A DNA stretch of 64,000 bases from Carnobacterium_B sp045617425 (GTDB taxonomy: Bacteria > Bacillota > Bacilli > Lactobacillales > Carnobacteriaceae), in assembly GCF_045617425.1 (NCBI RefSeq), contig NZ_JAZLIO010000015.1, positions 248,001 to 312,000 on the forward strand, read 5' to 3'. This document shows positions 34,020-42,560 of the stretch, in pieces (position 1 is the stretch's first letter; the number at the start of each line of letters is the position of its first letter). A model generated the notes under the pieces. That model saw only the letters and a list, made by a program, of their open reading frames with translations. It did no database searches and was not told the origin of the DNA. The position numbers and the translations under genes are program-made.

Positions 34020-35315
34020 ATGAGTAAACAGTTTAATATTTTAGAACTATTTGCTGGAGTTGGTGGATTTCGCGTTGGTTTTGAAAATTCCAATGAAAGC
34101 ATGTTTAAAACAAAATGGGCAAATCAATGGGAGCCCGCTAAAAAGAGTCAAGACGCCTTCGAAGTATATGATTACCATTATCCTGAGAGTATGAATATAA
34201 ACGAAAATATAGAAGAAATTTCAGACGAAGCTTTTCAAAGTATGGATGCTGATATAATAGTTGGAGGTTTCCCTTGCCAAGATTACTCCGTTGCTAGAAG
34301 TAAAAAGAACGAACTTGGTATCCAAGGAAAAAAAGGCGTATTGTTCTGGGAAATCATTCGAGCAGTTACTCAAATAAAACCAAAATATCTTGTATTAGAA
34401 AATGTAGATCGTCTGTTAAAAGCTCCTTCTAAACAACGAGGTAGAGATTTTGCTATCATGTTAGCTGCATTTAATGATTTGAATTATTCTGTAGAATGGC
34501 GGGTAATTAATGCAGCAAATTATGGAGGAAGTCAACGTCGTCGTCGAGTTTTCTTTTTTGTATATCGAAATGATACAGACTTTGCTAAGAAAATAGATAA
34601 AGAATTTGAAAACGAGGAACTAGATTTAACTTTTGACAGTCAATTATATGACGATTATATTTTTAATAAAGGGTTATTTGCACGTCAATTTCCAATTGTA
34701 CCCTTAACTGTTAAAAATCGCCATGCGACGTATACGTTATCAAATGATATTGTAGATATCTCGGATAACTTCATAGGTACTGTTTGGAATACTGGAATTA
34801 TGAGACATGGTCGTTACTTTACAATTGATACAGTGCCAACTATGAAAGAGGATCCAGTGGCTTTGGGAGAAATATTAGTTTCTGAAGAAGAAGTTCCAGA
34901 AAAATATTTCATTACTGATCAAATGAAGCTAGAGAAGTTTAAATATTTAAGAGGTTCTAAAAAAATTGAACGTACTTCTGTTGAAGGGCATACTTACATT
35001 TATTCAGAGGGTAGTATGGCACCTACGGATGACTTATCCCTACCAGGAAGAACTATGTTGACTTCTGAAGGAACCGTTAACCGCTCAACTCATTTTTTAA
35101 ATGTAAATGGTAAATATAGATTAATAACACCTATTGAAGCAGAAAGACTACAAGAATTCCCTGATGATTGGACAAAATATAAAAAAACTTCTACTGATGA
35201 AATAGTAGAAGTACCTGATCGTATGCGTATGTTCTTTATGGGAAATGCTTTAGTAACAGGTGTCGTAAAAAGAATCGCTGATGAATTACAAAATATTATA
35301 AATGATGAAGATTAA
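34020..35315 (+). CDS. dcm: DNA (cytosine-5) methyltransferase, M.Sau3AI-like
   Basis: C5-cytosine methyltransferase of 431 residues with all motifs: LFAGVGGFRVGF (I, AdoMet), GGFPCQDYSV (IV, catalytic Cys), LVLENVDRLL (VI), SQRRRRVFFF (VIII), LITPIEAERLQEFPDDW (IX) and FFMGNALVTGVV (X). A variable target-recognition region lies between VIII and IX. With the Sau3AI-like nuclease encoded divergently, it should make GATm5C and protect the host. ATG start after AAAGGGTG. Confidence 0.92.
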   Translation: MSKQFNILELFAGVGGFRVGFENSNESMFKTKWANQWEPAKKSQDAFEVYDYHYPESMNINENIEEISDEAFQSMDADIIVGGFPCQDYSVARSKKNELGIQGKKGVLFWEIIRAVTQIKPKYLVLENVDRLLKAPSKQRGRDFAIMLAAFNDLNYSVEWRVINAANYGGSQRRRRVFFFVYRNDTDFAKKIDKEFENEELDLTFDSQLYDDYIFNKGLFARQFPIVPLTVKNRHATYTLSNDIVDISDNFIGTVWNTGIMRHGRYFTIDTVPTMKEDPVALGEILVSEEEVPEKYFITDQMKLEKFKYLRGSKKIERTSVEGHTYIYSEGSMAPTDDLSLPGRTMLTSEGTVNRSTHFLNVNGKYRLITPIEAERLQEFPDDWTKYKKTSTDEIVEVPDRMRMFFMGNALVTGVVKRIADELQNIINDED

Positions 35316-35335
35316 CTAACGTAATAAAACCATCA

Positions 35336-35384
35336 AAAACCACCTACTATTGTCCTTATTTAAGCGACATTATTAGATGGTTTT
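35336..35384 (+). terminator. terminator of the methyltransferase gene
   Basis: About 20-bp imperfect stem beginning AAAAACCACCTA and closing with TAGATGGTTTTTA, then TTTT, 21 bases after the stop. Confidence 0.65.
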
Positions 35385-36128
35385 TATTTTGAGACGCCCT
35401 TCTGTTATATACGTATTAAAAATTGTTTTCTTAAATAATTACTAACTATATACCTTAATGATTCATACTTTTTCAAAAAATAATAAATGGTGTATTTTAC
35501 TTCGTCCACATCATTATTTTGTTAGTTTCGCATATTTTACTTCAAATTACAATCCACTAATTTTTTTGGCGAAAAACCAAGAATTTTAAGCACACTAAGC
35601 CTTTGAAATTAGTCTATTTTAAAATATTTAAAAAAGTTTGTGCTACTGCCATTTAACATGCTGAATATTCCACAATTTTTATAAAAGAGTTCCTTGTAAA
35701 CATGATAGGAACTGAGTTTCAAAATTTCAGAGAAAGTGATTTTGTGCATGAACTCTTTAATCATAGCAGATTAGGGTTCTTTTGCACACTCAAACGGTAC
35801 TGAGAAAATAAAAATAGCGTTAGAACAGTTTTCTAGAGTCTTTCAAAAAAACTATGAATTATTCAGATAATACTTAATTTATTAAGATTATTATGTAGAA
35901 GTAAATATTTAATATTCAACTAAAGAAGGGCCAGGCATAAATTTTCCTTACAAAACTATTATGGCACAATAATATAAGATATCGGAAAAAATGGAGAAAA
36001 AGAAATAACTCTTTACTTAATGCTATTTCCAACCCCTGTCATCTATATTAAAACAACTTAGATTTATTTAAAGTTAACTTTTGCATGGTGTGAATTTCTT
36101 CATTACTCAATATCAATGCTATTCAATT
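35385..36128. other. long spacer with no recognisable gene
   Basis: About 740 bases of A+T-rich sequence. Around 35700-35790 a short plus-strand frame reads MIGTEFQNFRESDFVHELF, with no site and no family. It may be debris of a lost gene. No IS ends or RNA genes were seen. Confidence 0.35.
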
Positions 36129-37172
36129 CTATTCTTTCTCAAGGTACATAACGAAGTCTTTATATAGGTTTCCAGCCCCACCATAACTAGATCCATATTT
36201 TTTACTAGTTATTTTAGAATCAAATCCTGCAGCTATTTTTATCATTTTTTTGTCAAAGAAATTTTTGTCCAAAGTCCCTTCACGTCTACCAATTTCAAAC
36301 AAATTATTCTGTAATAGTTCAACTAAAGCTTTATGTCCTATTGCTTTTGGAAGTAAAGAATCATTACTATTCCAGTCTTCATGGAAAGCATCGGCTACAC
36401 TACTAAAATAATTTAACAAAATTTTATAAATAACTGGGTCTTTCTCTTGTTGGTAATATTCATAAAAAATTCCATTTTTTTTGAAGCAAGATAATAATGG
36501 CGTTATGAATGAGCTCTGCGTAAGTGGGGCAAAGTCTTGAGATTTTGCCTTTGTTCCTAACATCTTTATTCTGTTATAGAAAGGCGAAGCTTCATCTGCA
36601 TTTAAGGTTTTAACAATTGTATGACTTGTTTTCTCTACACTTCTACCAGGCATTATTTCAAATAATTGATAAATTATTGACATTGGCACTTTTACTTGAT
36701 TACCATTTATGGTTATAAATATCATTGCATCCTGGTATGGCTCTGTATCTAAACAAATTACAATAGGTAAATTTAGATTCTCAAATATTTTTGATTCTTT
36801 AATCCCTGAAAGTCTGTGCTGTCCATCAATGATTGAAAAATTCTTACTTGCACTTTCCTTAAAATTTATAATTTTTTTCTCAAAATCAATAGATATGGTA
36901 TCGCTACTTCCTGATAAAATAATAGGTGTAGGGAAAATCGCGTCTGGTGTTTCTGCATATTTTGAAATCGCTTTAACTCTTCTGATGTTTTCATCTCTTT
37001 GTACATTTTTTTCATGATGAATCCCTTCTTCTTGAAATTCATCTGATAGTCTGTTTACTTTTGATATAGCCTCAATTTCAAAGGCTTTTAAAATTCCCAT
37101 ATACATTGTGCCTGAAGGCTGTTGCAACTCTAAAAAATTAAAATTAATTTCTGAAACTTCAATGGATTTCAT
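36129..37172 (-). CDS. DGQHR-domain protein (DndB-like family)
   Basis: A 347-residue protein with the hallmark FSIIDGQHRLSGIKESK at about residue 115 and the preceding FEKKIINFKES strand. DGQHR-domain proteins include DndB, the regulator of DNA phosphorothioation, and stand-alone members in defence islands. No dnd genes are present here, so the role must differ. The gene overlaps an upstream membrane-protein gene by four bases and is coupled to it. The pair sits between the Sau3AI-like system and the rpsI remnant. A nucleic-acid-related defence function is plausible but unproven. Confidence 0.75.
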   Translation of the reverse strand: MKSIEVSEINFNFLELQQPSGTMYMGILKAFEIEAISKVNRLSDEFQEEGIHHEKNVQRDENIRRVKAISKYAETPDAIFPTPIILSGSSDTISIDFEKKIINFKESASKNFSIIDGQHRLSGIKESKIFENLNLPIVICLDTEPYQDAMIFITINGNQVKVPMSIIYQLFEIMPGRSVEKTSHTIVKTLNADEASPFYNRIKMLGTKAKSQDFAPLTQSSFITPLLSCFKKNGIFYEYYQQEKDPVIYKILLNYFSSVADAFHEDWNSNDSLLPKAIGHKALVELLQNNLFEIGRREGTLDKNFFDKKMIKIAAGFDSKITSKKYGSSYGGAGNLYKDFVMYLEKE

Positions 37173-37774
37173 AATTGTACACCCTCATCTTCATCTAAAT
37201 TTTTTCCTGATAAAACATTATCTCTAGCGTTATTTATTTCATTCACAAAGTCATTATACTTTTCAGGCGAAATTTTTTCTTTAAATAAATTAAAGTTATA
37301 AATTAAAATTATGTTGGCAGCATACAGAATACAGTGTACTATGAGTATTATTTTATTCATCCCACTAATTACTAGAGCGGAATACATCAGCCCTAAAGTT
37401 AACAGCAAAATTATAAAACCTATTAAAAATTGGAATTCTTTGAATTCTAAATTTGAGTATAGTTTTTCATTTTCTGTTTTATGTATCTTTTTAGAAGGTA
37501 TCCGTTTTTCAAAAAATAAATTTGAAATTATACCAGCTATATTGGAAATAGCAACTGTTATCAAACTACCTTTTATGAAAAAGCCTAAAATATTATCCAT
37601 TACACCTTTAACATCACCCATAAAGAGCTGAATTACCAATAATATTAGCAAACTACTAAAAGATAAGAATAATGTTGAAGTAGTCTTATATAGTGCTTGC
37701 CTTTTCATTTCGTTATTTATTTTTTCATCAACTTGTTCTGCTGCATTTAATTTCATTGCAATCCTCACTTTCAT
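37169..37774 (-). CDS. four-helix membrane protein coupled to the DGQHR protein
   Basis: A 201-residue protein of unknown family. It has a charged N-terminus (NAAEQVDEKINNEMKRQALY), four helices (about residues 33-50, 66-88, 116-136 and 142-160) and an acidic cytosolic tail ending DEDEGVQL. It is the first gene of a two-gene operon, overlapping the DGQHR gene by ATGA. A membrane partner beside a soluble sensor-like protein is a layout seen in defence modules with pore-forming effectors. That reading is inference. Confidence 0.65.
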   Translation of the reverse strand: MKVRIAMKLNAAEQVDEKINNEMKRQALYKTTSTLFLSFSSLLILLVIQLFMGDVKGVMDNILGFFIKGSLITVAISNIAGIISNLFFEKRIPSKKIHKTENEKLYSNLEFKEFQFLIGFIILLLTLGLMYSALVISGMNKIILIVHCILYAANIILIYNFNLFKEKISPEKYNDFVNEINNARDNVLSGKNLDEDEGVQL

Positions 37775-38020
37775 TTATAAAATACCATACGTTATTATTC
37801 TGGTATAATTATTACATAAATAGTATTAAAAACCTATACAATATTAAATAGCTATGAAATTACAATCCTATTGGTTTCTCACTAAAATAGTTTATGCGTG
37901 ATAATTATAATCTCTTAATTTTTTTTAAATTGACAATATATTTAGTAATCGCGGATTGTAAAATTAAGCTAGTCAATTAAAAACCACTCGTGGTACACTT
38001 AAAATGTGTTTTTATACCTA
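37775..38020. other. spacer upstream of the DGQHR operon
   Basis: TTGTAT-17-TATGTA on the minus strand is a possible operon promoter. No gene is seen. The 3'-most codons of rpsI are not recognisable here. Confidence 0.35.
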
Positions 38021-38390
38021 ACTTCTTACGTTCAAACATACGTGGGTTACGCGTTAATAGACCTGCAGCTTTTAATAACGCACAAGAGATTTCATGAGGG
38101 CATGTTCTAGTTTGTCAAGTGAATCCATCACCATTTACGTCGTAGCTACCCAAAGATTCTGTAAGAGCTAAAGGTTGCTTAATAACTTCGTGTAAATATG
38201 GAAATGAGATATATTCAGGTATATCTTTTTTGTTTATGATGATTTTTCCAGTACCTGGTACTAATCGTACGCGGGCAGTTGGATTTTATGTCTACCTATT
38301 GCGACATATTATGCTTGTGTAATAAACATTCCCTTAAATTGAGTTTGTGCTGATTTGTACCTCAGGTTGTTTCATTTAGTTCTTCTGCTA
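38021..38390 (-). pseudogene. rpsI: decayed duplicate of rpsI (plus the 3' end of rplM)
   Basis: The minus strand matches the intact rpsI gene at 45068-45460 almost throughout, including long identical blocks such as TTAATAGACCTGCAGCTTTTAA, given here in plus-strand sense. The match continues past the gene start through the intergenic gap into the last codons of rplM (CTTCAGGTTGTT-like). Two internal deletions (about 26 and 12 bases), frameshifts and stops abolish coding. The last 10 codons are missing. The copies are in direct orientation 7 kb apart and bracket the TIR/SPFH segment. Confidence 0.85.
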
Positions 38391-38429
38391 TCTTAATTAT
38401 TTTAATCATACGGATTCTACATCTACTTA

Positions 38430-38756
38430 TTAGCTCATACGAGCAAAACCTATTTTTCCATACAAATCAAGGACTAGAACGTTATACGGGATAGCAGATA
38501 TTCGAAATTCATCAGTCATCATTTTCTCTTCAAAACAATTAATAGCTTTTTGCAATACTTTTTCATATTCATCATTTAAGAATATATCTTGTATAAAATT
38601 ACCGACCGAGTACTGTAAATCATCTTATTTATTAAAAATCTTTGGACCTTTTCGCATGTTTTTAAGATCATTTTTTGGCGTGTTGGTTTGTTTAGATCTC
38701 CCGCCACCTGCTTGTTTCTTTTTAATTATCTCTAACATTTTCTCTTTTGAATTCAC
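38430..38756 (-). pseudogene. gene of unknown function with an internal stop
   Basis: A GTG start reads MNSKEKMLEIIKKKQAGGGR to KIFNK and a TAA at codon 44. The same frame continues as DDLQYSVGNFIQDIFLNDEY and ends after VLVLDLYGKIGFARMS at 38430. The product would be 107 residues, with a basic Gly-rich N-terminus. A single nonsense change separates the two parts. No family is recognised. It directly abuts the rpsI/rplM remnant. Confidence 0.45.
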
Positions 38757-39077
38757 TTATCACACCACCTTGTTAGTGTAACACTAAATACTTTCAGTGA
38801 GATAAGAGGAATAATGACTACATTAATGGGATGATTCTTTCTCCATACTAGTGAGTTCTTAGAAATGATTGATACGTTCTCAAGACAACACTATTTTCTA
38901 AATCCATTATTTTCCCTGTATCCTTTACCCACCATAACAATATCTGGTTTTACATTCTTCATTAAATAATACAGGATAAACCGCGAAGTAACAAACAAAT
39001 TTTTGTTTATTGAGCAGATAATTTGTCCAATAAATGTCAGTAATTTATATTAGAATGGAATTTAAGATAAGCAACAG
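38757..39077. other. spacer without recognised genes
   Basis: A minus-strand stretch around 38880-38975 reads NVKPDIVMVGKGYRENNGF without a clear start. It may be gene debris. Nothing else is seen. Confidence 0.3.
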
Positions 39078-39113
39078 AAAAGAGACTCTTGTAACCACAA
39101 GAATCTCTTTCTT
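39078..39113 (-). terminator. terminator of the SPFH operon
   Basis: GAGACTCTTGT/ACAAGAATCTC stem (one mismatch) between A/T-rich flanks, 34 bases after the small membrane gene. Confidence 0.55.
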
Positions 39114-39146
39114 AAAATTTTCAATAATATAGTTTAAAGAAGATGC

Positions 39147-39266
39147 TTAAAAATTGAAATCATCATCTTCATTTTTATTCTCTGCTTTAAACAGCCAACG
39201 TGCTAAACAAACTACTAAAGTTACTAATATCGTTATAAAAATAAGTTTACCTAAGAAGAAAATCAT
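39147..39266 (-). CDS. small one-helix membrane protein beside the SPFH gene
   Basis: A 39-residue peptide, MIFFLGKLIFITILVTLVVC followed by LARWLFKAENKNEDDDFNF. One transmembrane helix is followed by an acidic tail. AGGTGATAAA precedes the ATG. It starts eight bases after the SPFH reading frame ends, so it is probably co-transcribed with it. Function unknown; a partner of the SPFH scaffold is a reasonable guess. Confidence 0.55.
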   Translation of the reverse strand: MIFFLGKLIFITILVTLVVCLARWLFKAENKNEDDDFNF

Positions 39267-39274
39267 TTTATCAC

Positions 39275-40105
39275 CTACTTATTAGTATCAACAATTGCTT
39301 CACCTGTTTGTACTTCAACCCAACCATGTTCTAAACGTGCTTCTACTTCTTTTAACTTGATCAATTCTTCTGAAATAGATTCTGATAATTTTTTATTTGC
39401 TTCAGCCTCTGCTTCTGCTGCTTTTACTTTTTGATAGGCTAAGCTATCCGCTTTTGTTTTTGCTGTATCAGCTTCTAAGAGAGCTTTTTCTTTTTCTTGA
39501 CCAGCTTTGATGATCTCATCAATTGATTTTTGTGTTTCAGCATCTACATCTGGTACCCCAAAAGCAACATCTTCTACCAGAAATCCTTTTGGTTCAACTG
39601 CTTTAGTGAAATCTTCTAAAATGGATTGCTGAACTTCTGTTGATTTCGATCCCGTTACATCCAATAAACTATATCTGGCTACTACAGCACGAGAGGATTT
39701 AAGCAATTGTGCTTTTAACCAATTGGCTTCAATGTCTTATACATTAATACTACCAAATTCTTTAAATACATCAGAAACTTTTTTTGAATCTACTTTATAG
39801 GCATATGTAATAGATACATGTGTAGCTTTTCCATCTTCTGTTGCTAAATTTAATTTTTCTGCTTTAACCGTTTGTAATCGAATAGGATACTGGGTTACTT
39901 TATCCAGACCTACAAATTTAACCCCTTGACTTAAAGTTTGATCTTTAACTCCGCCATTCATTGAATAACGAACACCTACATAACCATTTTCTATTTTTTC
40001 AAAAAACACTAAAAATCCGCCTACCAATAAGATAATTACTAGAATACCAATGATTAATCCTTTGATTTTTTTGATACTGTTCTTATCGTATTCTTTTTCG
40101 TTCAA
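39275..40105 (-). pseudogene. SPFH/prohibitin-family protein with one in-frame stop
   Basis: The N-terminal part has a membrane helix (about residues 15-32) and the start of a band-7 domain (ENGYVGVRYSMNGGVKDQTL, TQYPIRLQTVKAEKLNL). After FKEFGSINV comes TAA (39735-39737). The same frame continues without gap as DIEANWLKAQLLKSSRAVVA, FLVEDVAFGVPDVDAETQKS and a long Ala/Glu coiled coil ending EAIVDTNK. One base change (GAA to TAA is the simplest) has split a 276-codon gene. Membrane scaffold function is assumed from the family. A TTG ten codons after the stop could still express the C-terminal half. Confidence 0.85.
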
Positions 40106-40220
40106 TTCTATGTCCTCTTTTCTTTTTTTAAATAAACCACTACCTAATAACTACTACATTTTTTTCTTTATTCTTTACAAAATACCCCCTGTGTAACTGT
40201 TTACTGCAATGTACAAAGAG

Positions 40221-40254
40221 AAATATACAGGCTTTTCACTTTAAGCCTGTGTAT
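40221..40254. terminator. inverted repeat after the four-helix protein gene
   Basis: ATACAGGCTT/AAGCCTGTGTAT stem with an eight-base loop, 220 bases downstream of the minus-strand gene at 40478. Confidence 0.45.
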
Positions 40255-40477
40255 TCTTTTCTACATTCTTTTTCTTTTATGAGTTGATTCTATTTTCCCA
40301 TCTCTTCCCATAAAAAATCATCTTAATCATTATACCAAATGAGTAATCTAAAACGTTGTATCCTTTAAATATCTAAGCTTAATTGCGTATTTAGTACACT
40401 TCTATGATAAGAATATAGAACATTTAAAATACAATCTATTTATATATCTAAAAAGTTGTAATTAAATTATTCTAAAG

Positions 40478-41239
40478 CTATTTTAAAATTTTCACACGTG
40501 ATGGAAGTGTATCGTGAATAACAGTTTTTTCATAGCATAGGGTACCTAGATACCTTTTCATAACAACCGCTACTTGTCTTTCATAAAAGATAAAATTCAT
40601 AAACGCATCACTATAAATAATTGTACCAAGCATGATTAAACTAAGGATAATTACACATCCAAATACTATAGTTAAAGGAATTAGACTTGAAATATTGTTT
40701 ATATATTTGTCTAAATCTGAAGTAATAGCATTTCCTTCCAAAGTAATGCCAAATGACAACAAAAATCCTATTGGTGCAATTAACAAAAGAGTGCTCAATT
40801 TATAAAGATGGGATAAACTCTTATTATACTTTTCAGAACTTTTATATATTTCTTTTTCACTTTCTAAAAGCAATCGCTCATAATCATTTACAGTAATATT
40901 ATATTTTTTTAATATACTCTCCATCTTCACAAAAAGCTTGGAATCATCTACATCATGAAGATTTTTAGATTTTTCCCTAGAAATACTAACAAGAAGAGTG
41001 CTGTAATATATAAAAAGAAATATTACAGCACTAGCTACTTGAACAAAGTCAAAACTATAAATAGTTTGTAAAATACCACAGGTAATTATTAAAATAATCC
41101 ATACTAAAAAAAGAATGAAATTCAGTTTATTTTGATTCCAATAAAATTTTAAACTTTTCATAAAAGAGTGGTGTTTCCTATGCTCTTTATAAAATTCATT
41201 TGAAATTTTCGAATATATCCATGTATTTTCACTATTCAT
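40478..41239 (-). CDS. four-helix membrane protein of unknown function
   Basis: A 253-residue protein. The pattern is a cytosolic N-terminus with HRKHHSFMKSLKFYWNQNKL, a helix pair (about 36-58 and 64-85), a soluble coiled segment (LLLESEKEIYKSSEKYNKSL, 125-145) and a second pair (about 148-170 and 192-215). The tail is basic. The architecture recalls membrane effectors of bacterial defence systems, but no SLATT or other named domain is clear. AAGGAG precedes the ATG. It may belong with the TIR unit or stand alone. Confidence 0.6.
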   Translation of the reverse strand: MNSENTWIYSKISNEFYKEHRKHHSFMKSLKFYWNQNKLNFILFLVWIILIITCGILQTIYSFDFVQVASAVIFLFIYYSTLLVSISREKSKNLHDVDDSKLFVKMESILKKYNITVNDYERLLLESEKEIYKSSEKYNKSLSHLYKLSTLLLIAPIGFLLSFGITLEGNAITSDLDKYINNISSLIPLTIVFGCVIILSLIMLGTIIYSDAFMNFIFYERQVAVVMKRYLGTLCYEKTVIHDTLPSRVKILK

Positions 41240-41647
41240 TATTTCTTCTCCTTATTTTTTTACAATTTTATTACATATAAGTAAATGAACTGCTTAAAAA
41301 AATGAATAATTATTAGAACGTTCCCTTGGTATCCATCTTTGATACATACAATCAAAAATTTCTAACAGAAGCCTTATAGACTTCTAACAAGTGACAGATA
41401 TTAACTACAATATTTGCCGAGTAACCTCTTATTTTACAGAAGAACGATTTATTTACTAATAATTATAGTATTAAGTTCAAGTTTAGTTAAAATCAAAAAG
41501 GAAAGAAACGAAGCAAGTTTAAACGAATATGAGGTAGATAATTCATGAATCTACCTCATATTATCTTACAGACATAAATAAACAGCAATTTTACACAAAT
41601 TTCTAACACAGCTAATTTTTTTCTATCAAATAATTTTTGTCCTTAAA
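41240..41647. other. spacer between the TIR gene and the membrane protein gene
   Basis: No gene is seen. It holds the inverted repeat at 41527-41561. Confidence 0.4.
41527..41561. terminator. inverted repeat, probable terminator of the TIR operon
   Basis: Perfect 13-bp arms ATATGAGGTAGAT/ATCTACCTCATAT about 90 bases beyond the TIR stop. The T run is weak. Confidence 0.5.
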
Positions 41648-42496
41648 TCAAATTTTTTCTTCGTGGGGCTGCACAAGCTCTAAGACTTTTTTTACAATGT
41701 CTTGTTGAGTAAAAATCGATGTTGGTAATGCACTAAAGTCTGTTAATGCTAGACTATGGCTTGCTATTTCATCGGCTGTTATATTATGCCAAATTGGTAA
41801 AATTATATTATTTCCTTTCGAGCGTGAATGTCGTTGTAATAAAGACTTCAACTCGTAATTAGCCCAATATTTGTTTAAATACGTAGGTGTCAAAAGAATT
41901 ATTCCATATTTAACTGACCGTAGATGGTTATCAATAAAATCAATAATGCTCTGACCCCAAGCTAAATCATTCTTGTCAAAAACAACATCGATCCCATTAT
42001 CTTTCATAAGTTCTACAAGAGGATCAGCATAATCACTATCCTCATGAACATAAGAAAAGAAAATATCGTGCTCAAAATTTTGATTAGTAACAGTATTTCT
42101 ATCTAAGTCTGACTCATTAAGGTTACTAACAATTTCATTAATGTGATTTTTATTTTCAAATTGAATACGATTTAATACTTTTTGACTTTCTTTGTTTCTA
42201 TCTTTGCCTAAATCAGTTCGTGTTTTATTTAATTTTGATGTTATATCAGAGATTTTTTTCTGAATATCAGACTGTTTTTTCTTTGAGTCAAATATTTTTT
42301 TATTCTCCGTTTGTATTTGAGAACTATACGAGGATATTTGTGATGTTGATTTAGCTTTCAATAGTTTCGGATTTAACTGGCTAAGTTTTTTTAACGCATT
42401 ACTTTCTTTCTTTGCTGCTGCAACTAAGTCTCTATTTAACCTTTCTATATCTCGTGTGTATTGTCTCTCTCTTGATTCAAGAGATGATACGCTCAT
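41648..42496 (-). CDS. coiled-coil TIR-domain protein, probable NADase effector
   Basis: A 282-residue protein. Residues 1-115 are a Lys/Gln/Ser-rich coiled coil (RQYTRDIERLNRDLVAAAKK, KKQSDIQKKISDITSKLNKT). Residues 142-275 are a TIR domain: HDIFFSYVHEDSDYADPLVE, GIDVVFDKNDLAWGQSI, YGIILLTPTYLNKYWANYEL and LPIWHNITADEI. The glutamate of NYEL is at the usual catalytic position of NAD+-cleaving TIRs. TIR proteins in bacteria deplete NAD+ or make cyclic signals on infection. The gene follows an unknown 385-residue gene by 65 bases in one operon. AAGGTGAG precedes the ATG. Confidence 0.85.
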   Translation of the reverse strand: MSVSSLESRERQYTRDIERLNRDLVAAAKKESNALKKLSQLNPKLLKAKSTSQISSYSSQIQTENKKIFDSKKKQSDIQKKISDITSKLNKTRTDLGKDRNKESQKVLNRIQFENKNHINEIVSNLNESDLDRNTVTNQNFEHDIFFSYVHEDSDYADPLVELMKDNGIDVVFDKNDLAWGQSIIDFIDNHLRSVKYGIILLTPTYLNKYWANYELKSLLQRHSRSKGNNIILPIWHNITADEIASHSLALTDFSALPTSIFTQQDIVKKVLELVQPHEEKI

Positions 42497-42560
42497 GATC
42501 TCACCTTCTCATATTTAATAATTCAAATTATTGATACATCGATAATCAAATAAAATTACA

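Noticed and set aside
35700..35790. Possible transposase fragment
   Set aside because: The short peptide has no recognisable transposase motif and no terminal inverted repeats were found.
39275..40105. Two separate genes (N- and C-terminal SPFH parts)
   Set aside because: The two frames are the same frame separated by one TAA, and the downstream ATG-less start has no ribosome binding site; a single broken gene is simpler.
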